The position numbers and the translations under genes were made by a program. Below are positions 43,768-54,526 of a stretch of 64,000 nucleotides of DNA, one piece after another; position 1 is the stretch's first letter; each line of letters begins with the position of its first letter. Source of the stretch: Bradyrhizobium barranii subsp. apii (GTDB taxonomy: Bacteria > Pseudomonadota > Alphaproteobacteria > Rhizobiales > Xanthobacteraceae); the NCBI RefSeq assembly GCF_011516635.5, contig NZ_CP096255.1:6694501-6758500 (forward strand), written 5' to 3'. Under the pieces are notes generated by a model. It was given only the letters and a program-made list of their open reading frames with translations, was not told the origin of the DNA and did no database searches.

Positions 43768-44259
43768 TTAGGCGAGATCGGATTTCGCCATCGCCTTGGC
43801 GCCGGCGGAGATCGAAGCGACGATGTTCTGGTAGCCGGTGCAGCGGCAGAGATTGCCTTCCAGCTCCTCGCGGATGGTGTGGTCGTCGAGCTCGTGGCCC
43901 TTGCGATGGACGATGTCGATCGCCGTCATGATCATGCCCGGCGTGCAGAAGCCGCACTGCAGGCCATGGTGCTCGCGGAAGGCCTCCTGCATCGGATGCA
44001 GCGGAGCGCCGTCGGCGGCCAGTCCCTCGATCGTCTTGACCTCGTGGCCGTCGGCCATCACGGCCAGCGTGGTGCAGGACTTCACGGCCTTGCCGTCGAG
44101 ATGCACGACACAGGCGCCGCACTGCGAGGTGTCGCAGCCGACGTGGGTGCCGGTCAGGCGCAGATTCTCGCGCAGGAACTGCACCAGAAGGGTGCGGGGA
44201 TCGACGTTGGCCGTGACAGGATTGCCGTTCACGATGAGGGAGATTTTTGCCATAAGCAC
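43768..44259 (-). CDS. coxS: (2Fe-2S)-binding subunit, CoxS type
   Basis: 163 aa. The plant-type ferredoxin cluster site 'GCDTSQCGACVVHLDGK' and the second-cluster site 'LQCGFCTPGMIMTA' ... 'NLCRCTGYQNIV' hold all eight cysteines. It transfers electrons from the molybdenum site to CoxM. The catalytic partner is not encoded next to it. Confidence 0.9.
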   Translation of the reverse strand: MLMAKISLIVNGNPVTANVDPRTLLVQFLRENLRLTGTHVGCDTSQCGACVVHLDGKAVKSCTTLAVMADGHEVKTIEGLAADGAPLHPMQEAFREHHGLQCGFCTPGMIMTAIDIVHRKGHELDDHTIREELEGNLCRCTGYQNIVASISAGAKAMAKSDLA

Positions 44260-44388
44260 TCTCTATCAGCGCCCCGACGGGTCCCGTCGAAGCGGTTCTT
44301 ATAATTATTCCAACCCATCATATGGGCCATTATGCCCCGGGGCAACATCGCCCCGGACGCAAGGCGCCATGCCGAAAGGCGATAGCCC

Positions 44389-44835
44389 TCAGCCCTGTAC
44401 CGCCTTGGCGAAGTTCGCGAAAAATTCGTCGGCCAGTTTCTTGGCCGTGCCGTTGATGAGGCGCTGGCCGAGCTGCGCCAACTTGCCGCCGATCTGCGCC
44501 TCGACCTCGTAGGAGAGCAGCGTACCGCCGTCCTTCTCCGCGAGCTTGACCACAGCGCCGCCCTTGGCGAAGCCGGCCACCCCGCCCTCGCCTTCGCCGG
44601 AGATCTTGTAGCCGTTCGGCGGGTCGAGATCGGAGAGTGTGACCTTGCCCTTGAAGCGCGCCGACACCGGCCCGACCTTCATTTTCGCCGTCGCGCGAAA
44701 GCCGCCGTCGTCGGTCTTCTCCAGCTCCTCGCAGCCGGGGATGCAGGCCTTCAGCACCTCGGGATTATTGAGCTTCTCCCACACGGCCTCGCGCGGCGCC
44801 GCAAGCTGGACTTCGCCGTTCATCGTCATGGCCAT
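44389..44835 (-). CDS. coxG: CoxG family SRPBCC protein (CO dehydrogenase subunit G)
   Basis: 148 aa from ATG 44835 (GGGAGG eight bases upstream). 'MTMNGEVQLAAPREAVWEKL', 'PEVLKACIPGCEELEKTDDG' and 'EAQIGGKLAQLGQRLINGTA' are the CoxG hallmarks. CoxG helps anchor CO dehydrogenase to the membrane in known systems. It leads the leftward cox run, 129 bp before coxS. Confidence 0.88.
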   Translation of the reverse strand: MAMTMNGEVQLAAPREAVWEKLNNPEVLKACIPGCEELEKTDDGGFRATAKMKVGPVSARFKGKVTLSDLDPPNGYKISGEGEGGVAGFAKGGAVVKLAEKDGGTLLSYEVEAQIGGKLAQLGQRLINGTAKKLADEFFANFAKAVQG

Positions 44836-45008
44836 GGGGTACCTCCCGGATGCTTCTCTATAAATAATGTGCTCAAGTAACGCACAGAGGCCGCAAAGGA
44901 AAGGGCAGCCCCCGGCCACGTGCAATGCATATTCGCAACTGCAAAAAGCTTTGCGCCGATGGTTTGGGATTGGCAGAGCCGGGGCATGGTGATTAGGTCC
45001 CGCGCAAC

Positions 45009-46353
45009 ATGAGCACAGCCCTCTCCCCCCTGCTCGCGCCGATGCTGTCGAGCGCAGCCATGCGCGCGGTCTGCGACGACCGGTCAACCCTCCAGAACAT
45101 GCTCGATTTCGAGGCAGCCCTGGCACGCGCCGAGGCCGCCACGGATGTGATTCCCGCATCCGCGGTGGGCCCGATCGAAGCCGCGTGCAAGGCCGATAGC
45201 TTTGACATGGCCGCTCTGGGCGAGGCCGCGACGCGATCCGGCAATCTCGCGATTCCCCTGGTCAAGGCGCTCACGGCCAATGTCGGCAAGGCCGATGCGG
45301 AGGCCGCGCGCTACATCCATTGGGGCGCGACGAGCCAGGATGTCATCGACACCGCGACCATGCTCACGCTTCGCGCCGGCATCGATGCACTCGATGCCGA
45401 TCTCAGCCGCGCCATCAAGGGCTTTGCCGCCCTGGCGCGGAGCCATCGCAACACCGCCATGGTGGCACGGACCTGGCTCCAGCACGCGCTGCCGATGCCG
45501 TTCGGCCTGAAGGCTGCGGAATACGCATCGAGCCTCGCCCGCGCCCGCTGCCGCCTGCGGCGGCTCTCTTGCGCTGCAATTCGGCGGCGCGGCCGGCACG
45601 CTCGCGGCCCTCGGCGACAAGGGGCTCGTCGTTGCAGAGCGATTGGCGCAGGAGCTCAACCTGCCGCTGCCGGAAGCGCCCTGGCACACCCATCGCGACC
45701 GGATCGCGGAAGCCGCATCATGCTTTGCGATTCTCGCCGGAAGCTGCGGCAAGATCGCGCGCGACGTCTCGCTGATGATGCAGACCGATGTTGGCGAAGC
45801 GTTCGAGCCTGCCGGCGAAGGCCGCGGCGGCTCCTCGACCATGCCGCACAAGCGCAATCCGGTCGCGGCCGCCAGCGCGCTGGGCTGCGCAACCATGGCC
45901 CCGCAGCTCGCCGCGACGATCTTCGCAGCCCAGGTGCAGGACCACGAACGCAGCGCCGGCCCTTGGCACGCGGAATGGCCGACGCTGCCGCAATTGATGC
46001 TGGTCGCCTCGGGCGCGCTCGCCGCCATCGTCGACATCGCGGAGGGCCTCGACGTCGATGCCGCGCGCATGCGCAGCAACCTCGATGCGACGCATGGGCT
46101 CATCATGGCGGAGGCGGTCACCTTTGCGCTGGCCGACAAGATCGGCAAGAGCGATGCGCATCATCTGATCGAGGCCGCCAGCAAGCGCGCGGTCGCCGAG
46201 AAGAAGCATCTGCGCGATGTGCTGTCGGCCGATTCGCAGGTCACGGCGCATCTTTCGCCGGAAAAAATTGCGGCATTGTTCGAGCCGATGGCCTATCAAG
46301 GGGCTTCCCAAGCCCTGATCGACCGGCTGCTCGACAGCCTCGAGCGCGACTGA
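45009..46353 (+). pseudogene. pcaB: 3-carboxy-cis,cis-muconate cycloisomerase, frameshifted
   Basis: The fumarase/aspartase-superfamily start is normal ('LLAPMLSSAAMRAVCDDRST', 'AARYIHWGATSQDVIDTATM'). Around 45550-45571, after 'GLKAAEYASSLARAR', the frame slips by one. The remainder lies in the second frame: 'ALQFGGAAGTLAALGDKG', the superfamily signature 'GGSSTMPHKRNPVAAAS' and the end 'LIDRLLDSLERD' at 46353. Joined, the length (~448 aa) matches PcaB. The enzyme closes the muconolactone ring in the protocatechuate branch. As given the gene cannot make active enzyme unless the lesion is an error. Confidence 0.87.
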
Positions 46354-46369
46354 AACGGAGACGCCCAGC

Positions 46370-47152
46370 ATGCCCATGATCGATGCCGACGGTTGCCTGA
46401 TCAACGTCTCCGTCGAGGGCCGCGACGGCGGGCCGACGCTGATGCTGTCTAATTCGCTCGGCTGCACGCTGCAGATGTGGGAGCCGCAGATGAAGGCGCT
46501 GACGCAGGTGTTCCGCGTCATCCGCTATGACCGCCGCGGCCACGGCAAGTCCAACGTTCCGCCTGCCCCCTATACGATGGAGCGCTTCGGCCGCGACGTG
46601 CTGGCAATCCTCGACGACCTCAACATCGAGAAGGTGCATTGGTGCGGCCTGTCGATGGGCGGCATGGTCGGGCAATGGTTAGGGGCCAATGCGCCGGAGC
46701 GCTTCGGCAAGCTCATCCTCGCCAACACCTCCTGCTACTACGCCGAGCCGACCAAATGGCTGGAGCGCATCGACGCCGTGAAGAAGGGCGGCATCGCGGC
46801 GGTGGCCGATGCCGTGATCGCGGGCTGGCTGACCCAGGATTTCCGCGAGCGTGAGCCGCAGATCACGGCGAAGATGAAGTCGATGCTGCTCGCCTCCCCC
46901 GTCGAGGGCTATCTCGCCTGCTGCGAGGCGCTGTCGACGCTCGATCAGCGCGAGATGCTCGCCAAGATCAAGAGCCCGACGCTGGTGATCGCCGGCCGCC
47001 ACGACATGGCAACGCCGATCTCGGCGGGTGAATTGATCCGCTCCAACATTCCCGGCGCAAGCATGACCATCATCGACGCCGCGCACATTTCCAATGTCGA
47101 GCAGCCGCACGCGTTCACCGACGCGGTGGTGGGTTTCCTGACGCAGCGCTAG
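46370..47152 (+). CDS. pcaD: 3-oxoadipate enol-lactonase
   Basis: 260 aa alpha/beta hydrolase. The nucleophile Ser95 is in 'HWCGLSMGGMVGQWLG', with 'LMLSNSLGCTLQMWEPQMKA' giving the oxyanion region typical of PcaD and a catalytic His in 'IIDAAHISNVEQPHAF'. It opens the enol-lactone to 3-oxoadipate. It lies 16 bp after pcaB and 14 bp before pcaC. Confidence 0.9.
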   Translation: MPMIDADGCLINVSVEGRDGGPTLMLSNSLGCTLQMWEPQMKALTQVFRVIRYDRRGHGKSNVPPAPYTMERFGRDVLAILDDLNIEKVHWCGLSMGGMVGQWLGANAPERFGKLILANTSCYYAEPTKWLERIDAVKKGGIAAVADAVIAGWLTQDFREREPQITAKMKSMLLASPVEGYLACCEALSTLDQREMLAKIKSPTLVIAGRHDMATPISAGELIRSNIPGASMTIIDAAHISNVEQPHAFTDAVVGFLTQR

Positions 47153-47166
47153 CCGGAGAAAAAAAC

Positions 47167-47559
47167 ATGGACGACCAGAAACGCCGCGATGCCGGCATGA
47201 ATGTGCGCCGGAAGGTTTTGGGCAATGCCTGGGTCGACAAGTCGATCGCGGGCCGCAACGCCTTCAACACCGACTTCCAGGACATGATCACGCGCTACGC
47301 CTGGGGCGAGATCTGGACGCGGCCGCATTTCGACGAGCGTACGCGGCGCGTGCTCGTGATCGGCACCATGGTCGCGCTGGGGCAATGGGACGAATTCCGC
47401 CTGCATGTGCGCGCGGCGCTCGCCGAGGGCGGCTTCACCCCCGACGACATCAAGGAAATCCTGCTTCAGCAGGCAATCTATTGTGGCGTGCCGGCGGCGA
47501 ACCACGCCGTCAAGGAAGCCTCAGCCATTGTGCAGGAGCTCGGCCTGCTCAAGAGCTAG
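47167..47559 (+). CDS. pcaC: 4-carboxymuconolactone decarboxylase
   Basis: 130 aa. 'RRKVLGNAWVDKSIAGRNAF', 'YAWGEIWTRPHFDERTRRVL' and 'DIKEILLQQAIYCGVPAANH' match PcaC along the full length. It decarboxylates 4-carboxymuconolactone to the enol-lactone used by PcaD. The 3' end overlaps the convergent membrane-protein gene by 39 bp. The dioxygenase genes pcaHG are not in the window. Confidence 0.92.
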   Translation: MDDQKRRDAGMNVRRKVLGNAWVDKSIAGRNAFNTDFQDMITRYAWGEIWTRPHFDERTRRVLVIGTMVALGQWDEFRLHVRAALAEGGFTPDDIKEILLQQAIYCGVPAANHAVKEASAIVQELGLLKS

Positions 47560-48057
47560 CGGCGCGGCGGTCTCGACGGTCTCCCGAACGTCCTTGGGCG
47601 CCGGCGCGGGCCGTTCGATCACCACCACGATGGCAGCGCCGAGCAGCAGCAGGAGCTCGGTAGCATGCAGCCGGAGCGCGGCCATCTCGCCGACCTTCGA
47701 GGCCATCAACATGCTCGTAAACGAGATGAGGCTGCCGATCGCAAGCGCAATGCCGAGCGCCTCGTCGCTGCCGCCATTCTTGCGGACGCGGGGAATGCAA
47801 AGAAGCGCGAGATAGATGGCAAAGAACGCCACCACCGTCAGCCGGCCCAGCGCCAGTAGCCAGGCGGCACGCACTGTGCTCATCCCCGCCATCTGAAGAT
47901 GGTCGCTGAGGAACAGCGCCACCGCGACACTCGGCCGCTCGTAGAGGCCGTGCACCGGTGCCACCATGATGTTGAAGGCCACGAGCGTCCAGGCCGGGAT
48001 GAAATAGGCCGCCAGCAGGGCGCCGTTGACCGAACCGATCCGCCAATTCCTGAACAT
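47521..48057 (-). CDS. four-helix membrane protein, hypothetical
   Basis: 178 aa from ATG 48057. Four hydrophobic helices ('GALLAAYFIPAWTLVAFNIM', 'AWLLALGRLTVVAFFAIYLA', 'LGIALAIGSLISFTSMLMAS', 'ELLLLLGAAIVVVIERPA') are followed by a short polar tail. No family recognised. Its 3' end overlaps pcaC on the other strand. It is probably an inner-membrane protein. Confidence 0.6.
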   Translation of the reverse strand: MFRNWRIGSVNGALLAAYFIPAWTLVAFNIMVAPVHGLYERPSVAVALFLSDHLQMAGMSTVRAAWLLALGRLTVVAFFAIYLALLCIPRVRKNGGSDEALGIALAIGSLISFTSMLMASKVGEMAALRLHATELLLLLGAAIVVVIERPAPAPKDVRETVETAAPLALEQAELLHNG

Positions 48058-48189
48058 GCCGCTTCCCGCTTCGCTCGCTGCGCGCCTTCCATGGAAAGGC
48101 TTTGCCGAGGAGCTAACTCGCATCAGACCATGGCGGCAATTTAAACCCTTTGTTTACCTTAACTGGCCCGCCGGTCGTCGCGCCCACGG

Positions 48190-48216
48190 AAAAAGGCCCC
48201 GCCTCCCGGCGGGGCC
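48190..48216 (-). terminator. Rho-independent terminator of the Gln/Gly-rich micro-gene
   Basis: Read leftward, GGCCCCGCC and GGCGGGGCC (48216-48208 and 48203-48195) pair around a 4-nt loop and run into TTTTT. It begins about 24 bp after the micro-gene stop. Confidence 0.75.
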
Positions 48217-48239
48217 CTCTTCGCGTCTAGGCTCCGAAA

Positions 48240-48398
48240 CTACTTGTCCTGACCGTGCTGGCCGCCCTGTTGCTGGCCGGGCTTCTCGCCCTGGCGCTGC
48301 GGATCCTGCTGCTGCTGTCCGGGTTTCTGCCCGCCACCCTGCTGCTGCCCGGGTTTCTGAGTCTGCTGGCCCGGATTCTGATCTTGCTGCTTCGACAT
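48240..48398 (-). CDS. Gln/Gly/Pro-rich micro-protein, 52 aa
   Basis: ATG 48398 to TAG 48240. The chain is almost entirely Gln, Gly, Pro and Lys, with the unit 'QKPGQQQ' repeated three to four times ('MSKQQDQNPGQQTQKPGQQQ' at the start, ending 'QHGQDK'). There is no hydrophobic residue cluster, so it should be disordered and very soluble. A purine-rich stretch (GGAG) lies about 14 bases upstream and a strong terminator just after the stop. No family recognised; it resembles small hydrophilic stress-type proteins. The repeat could also cause mis-calling, but the flanking terminator supports expression. Confidence 0.6.
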   Translation of the reverse strand: MSKQQDQNPGQQTQKPGQQQGGGQKPGQQQQDPQRQGEKPGQQQGGQHGQDK

Positions 48399-48687
48399 TT
48401 GGGGGAACTCCCTAGTTGGACCTCAGAGGAGAGACAACGGCCGGGATTCAGTTTGGTTGCTTTGCGGAACCCGGTTCCTCGCACCTGCGGAACCGAAATG
48501 ACATCCGTAGCGAAATGACCTCTGTACAAGCCTTTGTGTCGAGGCATGGCCAGTTGCAGCCACCAGTTCCCTCCTGTTACAAAACGAGAAGAATGCTTAG
48601 GGGCTGCCGGGGCCCGAGAAGAAACTCAATCACACTTTCTCTCGAAGAGCTCCCTTTGAGCCGCGTCAGGTTTGGTAACGGCAGCCC

Positions 48688-49605
48688 ATGGATTATTTCG
48701 CCCAGCAGCTCATCAACGGTCTCGTTCTGGGCTCGATCTACGGCCTGATCGCCATCGGCTATACGATGGTCTACGGCATCGTCGGCATGATCAATTTCGC
48801 CCATGGCGATGTCTTCATGATCGGCGGCTTCATCGCCCTGATCACCTTCCTGATCCTGATCTCGCTCGGCCTGACCGCGATCCCGGTGATCCTGCTGGTG
48901 GTGCTGCTGGTGTCGATGGCGATCACCGCGCTCTATGGCTGGACCATCGAACGCATCGCCTACCGGCCCCTGCGCCATTCCTTCCGCCTCGCCCCGATGC
49001 TGTCGGCGATCGGCATGTCCTTCGTGCTGACCAATTACTCGCAGGTCGCGCAGGGCGCCCGCGTCAAGCCGATTCCACCCTTCATCACCGGCGGCTATAC
49101 GCTGCACGAAAGCGCGGACGGCTTTGTGATCCAGCTCTCCAACATCCAGATCATGGTGGTTCTCACCACCATCGTGCTGCTTGGGATCTTCACCTGGCTG
49201 GTCTCGCGCACCCGGCTCGGCCGCGACATGCGGGCCTGCGAGCAGGACCAGACCATGGCGGCGCTGCTCGGCGTCAACGTCGACCGCACCATCTCCATGA
49301 CCTTCGTGATCGGCGCAGCACTCGCCGCAGTCGCGGGCCTGATGTACCTGCTCTATTACGGCCTGGTGGATTTCTTCATGGGCTTCGTCGCCGGCATCAA
49401 GGCGTTCACCGCGGCCGTGCTCGGCGGCATCGGCTCGCTGCCTGGCGCCATGCTGGGCGGTCTCGCGATCGGCCTGATCGAGACGTTCTGGTCGGCCTAT
49501 TTCTCGGTCGAGTACAAGGACGTCGCGGCGTTCTCGATCCTGATCGTCGTGCTGATCTTCATGCCGACCGGCCTGCTCGGCCGTCCCGAAGTCGAAAAAG
49601 TTTGA
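48688..49605 (+). CDS. livH: branched-chain amino acid ABC transporter permease LivH
   Basis: 305 aa. 'GLVLGSIYGLIAIGYTMVYG' and 'MINFAHGDVFMIGGFIALIT' are LivH hallmarks, with 'RACEQDQTMAALLGVNVDRT' and 'AVLGGIGSLPGAMLGGLAIG' later. About eight membrane helices. First gene of the second, rightward liv operon (H-M-G-F, then K). This set matches true Liv systems more closely than the 7-12 kb block, so it is the likelier LIV/general amino-acid importer. Confidence 0.92.
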   Translation: MDYFAQQLINGLVLGSIYGLIAIGYTMVYGIVGMINFAHGDVFMIGGFIALITFLILISLGLTAIPVILLVVLLVSMAITALYGWTIERIAYRPLRHSFRLAPMLSAIGMSFVLTNYSQVAQGARVKPIPPFITGGYTLHESADGFVIQLSNIQIMVVLTTIVLLGIFTWLVSRTRLGRDMRACEQDQTMAALLGVNVDRTISMTFVIGAALAAVAGLMYLLYYGLVDFFMGFVAGIKAFTAAVLGGIGSLPGAMLGGLAIGLIETFWSAYFSVEYKDVAAFSILIVVLIFMPTGLLGRPEVEKV

Positions 49606-49615
49606 CGGTCGCCGC

Positions 49616-51772
<2,157 letters not shown>

Positions 51773-51776
<4 letters not shown>

Positions 51777-52513
51777 CGTCGTCCGCTCCCCTGCTGTCGA
51801 TCCGGGGCCTGCGCGCCGCCTACGGCAAGATCGAGGCGCTAAAGGGCGTCGATGTCGAGATCAGCGCCGGCGAGATCGTCGCGCTGATCGGCGCCAACGG
51901 CGCCGGCAAGTCGACGCTGATGATGACGATCTTCGGCAAGCCGCGCGCCCGCGCCGGCCAGATCCTGTACGAAGGCCGCGACATCACCGACGTTCCCACC
52001 CATGAGATCGCCCATTTGCGCATCGCGCAATCGCCGGAAGGCCGCCGCATCTTCCCGCGCATGAGCGTCGCGGAAAACCTCCAGATGGGGGCGGATGCTA
52101 CCGGATGCACCGACGCCGAACGCGAGGCCACGCTGCAACGCGTCTTCACGCTGTTCCCGCGCCTGAAGGAGCGCTACGCCCAGCGCGGCGGAACGCTGTC
52201 CGGCGGCGAGCAGCAGATGCTGGCAATCGGCCGCGCCCTGATGAGCCGCCCCCGCCTGCTTCTGCTCGACGAGCCCTCGCTCGGGCTGGCGCCGCTGATC
52301 GCGCGCCAGATTTTCGATGCGATCCGCACCCTGAACCGCCAGGACGGCCTGACGGTCCTGATCGTCGAGCAGAACGCCAACCATGCGCTGAAGCTCGCCC
52401 ATCGCGGTTACGTCATGGTCAACGGCCTGATCACGCTGGCCGGGACCGGCGCCGAGTTGTTGCAGCGCCCCGAGATTCGCGCCGCCTACCTGGAGGGCGG
52501 CCGGCACGGCTGA
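51773..52513 (+). CDS. livF: branched-chain amino acid ABC transporter ATP-binding protein LivF
   Basis: 246 aa from GTG 51773, which overlaps the livG stop (GTGA). Walker A 'ALIGANGAGKSTLMMTIFGK', signature 'TLSGGEQQMLAIGRALMSRP', Walker B 'LLLLDEPSLGLAPLIARQIF' and 'VEQNANHALKLAHRGYVMVN' are all intact. It pairs with LivG to energise import. Confidence 0.92.
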
Positions 52514-52672
52514 GGTTGCCGACGGGGAGCGCGTGCGGCCGAATGTGGCGAGATATCTCCGCCAATGCCCGTATTTTGCCGGTGACTTCTCCCGAGATTC
52601 ATTCAAGAATGGCGCCGGTTTAGACCGGGCGTACCCGGCAACTTCCACAGTCGACCACCCGCGAGGTATCTC

Positions 52673-53791
52673 ATGAAATCACTGAAGCTCATCGGTCTGG
52701 CATTCGGCGCGTCGATCGCGCTATCGAGCGCGGCTTTCGCGCAGGATGTCACCGTCGCAGTCGCAGGCCCGATGACCGGCGGAGAGTCCGCCTTCGGCCG
52801 CCAGATGAAGAACGGCGCCGAGATGGCCGTGGCTGACATCAACGCCGCCGGCGGCGTCAACGGCAAGAAGCTCGCGCTCAACGTCGAGGACGACGCCTGC
52901 GACCCGAAGCAGGCGCGCTCGATCGCCGAGAAGATCGCCGGCGCGAAAATCCCGTTCGTGGCCGGGCACTATTGCTCGTCGTCGTCGATCCCCGCCTCCG
53001 AAGCCTATGCCGACGGCAACGTGCTCCAGATCACGCCGGCCTCGACCAATCCGAAGTTCACCGATAGCGGACTCTGGAACGTGGCGCGCGTCTGCGGCCG
53101 TGACGACCAGCAGGGCCTGGTCGCGGCGCAGTACATCGCCAAGAACTACAAGGGCAAGAACATCGCGATCCTCAACGACAAGACCACCTACGGCAAGGGT
53201 CTCGCCGACGAGACCAAGAAGGCGCTCAACAAGGCCGGCATCACCGAGAAGATGTACGAGTCCTACAACAAGGGCGACAAGGACTTCAACGCGATCGTCT
53301 CGCGCCTGAAGCGCGACAACATCGACCTCGTCTATGTCGGCGGCTATCATCAGGAGAGCGGCCTGATCCTGCGCCAGATGCGTGACCAGGGCCTCAAGAC
53401 GATCCTGATGGCCGGCGACGCGCTCGCCGACAAGGAGTACGCCTCCATCACCGGTCCGGCCGGCGAAGGCACGCTGTTCACCTTCGGCCCCGATCCGCGC
53501 AACAAGCCGACCGCGAAGAAGATCGTTGACGCCTTCAAGGCCAAGAACATCGACCCCGAGGGCTATACGCTCTACACCTACGCGGCGATGCAGGTCTGGT
53601 CGCAGGCGGCAAAGAAGGCCGGCACCACGGACGCCAAGAAGGTCATGGCGGCGATCAAGGCCGGCAAGTGGGACACCGTGATCGGCCCGATCGAGTATGA
53701 CGCCAAGGGCGACATCAAGCAGCTCGACTATGTCGTCTACAAATGGGACGCCAAGGGCGGCTACGCCGAGATCAAGGGCAACGGCACCTAA
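52673..53791 (+). CDS. livK: branched-chain amino acid ABC transporter substrate-binding protein LivK
   Basis: 372 aa. A Sec signal ('ALSSAAFAQD' cleavage) and a type-1 periplasmic binding fold: 'VAVAGPMTGGESAFGRQMKN', 'LALNVEDDACDPKQARSIAE', 'AGHYCSSSSIPASEAYADGN' and 'DNIDLVYVGGYHQESGLILR'. The Cys pair around 57-103 is typical of Leu/Ile/Val-binding proteins. It follows livF by 159 bp, has its own ribosome site (GAGG), and ends in a strong terminator. Confidence 0.92.
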   Translation: MKSLKLIGLAFGASIALSSAAFAQDVTVAVAGPMTGGESAFGRQMKNGAEMAVADINAAGGVNGKKLALNVEDDACDPKQARSIAEKIAGAKIPFVAGHYCSSSSIPASEAYADGNVLQITPASTNPKFTDSGLWNVARVCGRDDQQGLVAAQYIAKNYKGKNIAILNDKTTYGKGLADETKKALNKAGITEKMYESYNKGDKDFNAIVSRLKRDNIDLVYVGGYHQESGLILRQMRDQGLKTILMAGDALADKEYASITGPAGEGTLFTFGPDPRNKPTAKKIVDAFKAKNIDPEGYTLYTYAAMQVWSQAAKKAGTTDAKKVMAAIKAGKWDTVIGPIEYDAKGDIKQLDYVVYKWDAKGGYAEIKGNGT

Positions 53792-53826
53792 GACAGGATG
53801 CCTGACCTTTTAATCGGATCAATCCA

Positions 53827-53852
53827 ACGCCCCGGTTCGCCGGGGCGTTTTC
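53827..53852 (+). terminator. Rho-independent terminator after livK
   Basis: ACGCCCCGG and CCGGGGCGT pair around a TTCG tetraloop (53836-53839) and run into TTTTC. It ends the liv operon before the convergent response-regulator gene. Confidence 0.85.
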
Positions 53853-53865
53853 TTTCGCCGTGCGG

Positions 53866-54252
53866 TCACACGGCTGCGGAGAGTTCGCCGCCCGCCGCAG
53901 CCTGGGCCCTGTGGAGCGCTTGCAGGAGATCGTTCGGCCGAAATGGCTTTTGCAGGCATACCACGTCGGCCAGACCAGGCGACTCGCCCATGAAATCCAG
54001 CGCGGTCATGCCGGAGACCGCGACGATCGGGAACCCGGGAACTCGCTCGCGAATGGCCGCCATGACGTCAACGCCGCTGGTGTCGGCCAGGAAAATATCG
54101 ACGATCGCGGCATCGAAAGCGCCCTCGCTGAAGGCTTTCAGGCCCGCTGCGCCGCTCTCGGCTTCGACGACGTCAAAGCGGTTGACCCGAAGCACGATCG
54201 CGACCATGGCGCGGACCTCCTTCTGGTCGTCGACAACGAGGACACGGCGCAT
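53866..54252 (-). CDS. single-domain response regulator
   Basis: 128 aa, a receiver domain only. 'MRRVLVVDDQKEVRAMVAIV' gives the acidic pair, the phosphorylated Asp52 is in 'AAIVDIFLADTSG', and the conserved Thr/Ser and Lys are in 'IVAVSGMT' and 'VCLQKPFRPNDLL'. No output domain. It is divergent from the hybrid histidine kinase (~270 bp between starts) and may shuttle phosphate to or from it. Confidence 0.88.
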   Translation of the reverse strand: MRRVLVVDDQKEVRAMVAIVLRVNRFDVVEAESGAAGLKAFSEGAFDAAIVDIFLADTSGVDVMAAIRERVPGFPIVAVSGMTALDFMGESPGLADVVCLQKPFRPNDLLQALHRAQAAAGGELSAAV

Positions 54253-54496
54253 GGGAACAACTCCCGGATACGTATCATTATTTGGTTCAATTCACCGCAA
54301 CTGCCCGGCAAGGCAGTATGGGTCTGTCCCGGTAAATCACCTCTTACCAGCTACCTGTTCCAAGTCCCACCCCAAGTTAAATAAGCTGTAACCTTCGGTT
54401 GAGTCGCATGCGCTTTCTGTCAGGATGCGCGCCCGGAGCGGGCTACCATGCGGGTAGCGGCTTCCCGGCCGGAAGAGATTGACGTAGGAGGTCATC

Positions 54497-54526
54497 ATGC
54501 CGGCTTACGAGAGATCGACGTGCTAG
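54497..54526 (+). other. nine-codon leader frame overlapping the kinase start
   Basis: GGAGG at 54487-54491 is ideally placed for ATG 54497, which opens 'MPAYERSTC' and stops at TAG 54524-54526. The histidine-kinase frame has GTG at 54520 overlapping this stop. Either this is a leader peptide giving coupled translation, or the kinase really starts at 54497 and a small deletion near 54520 broke the frame. Confidence 0.4.
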
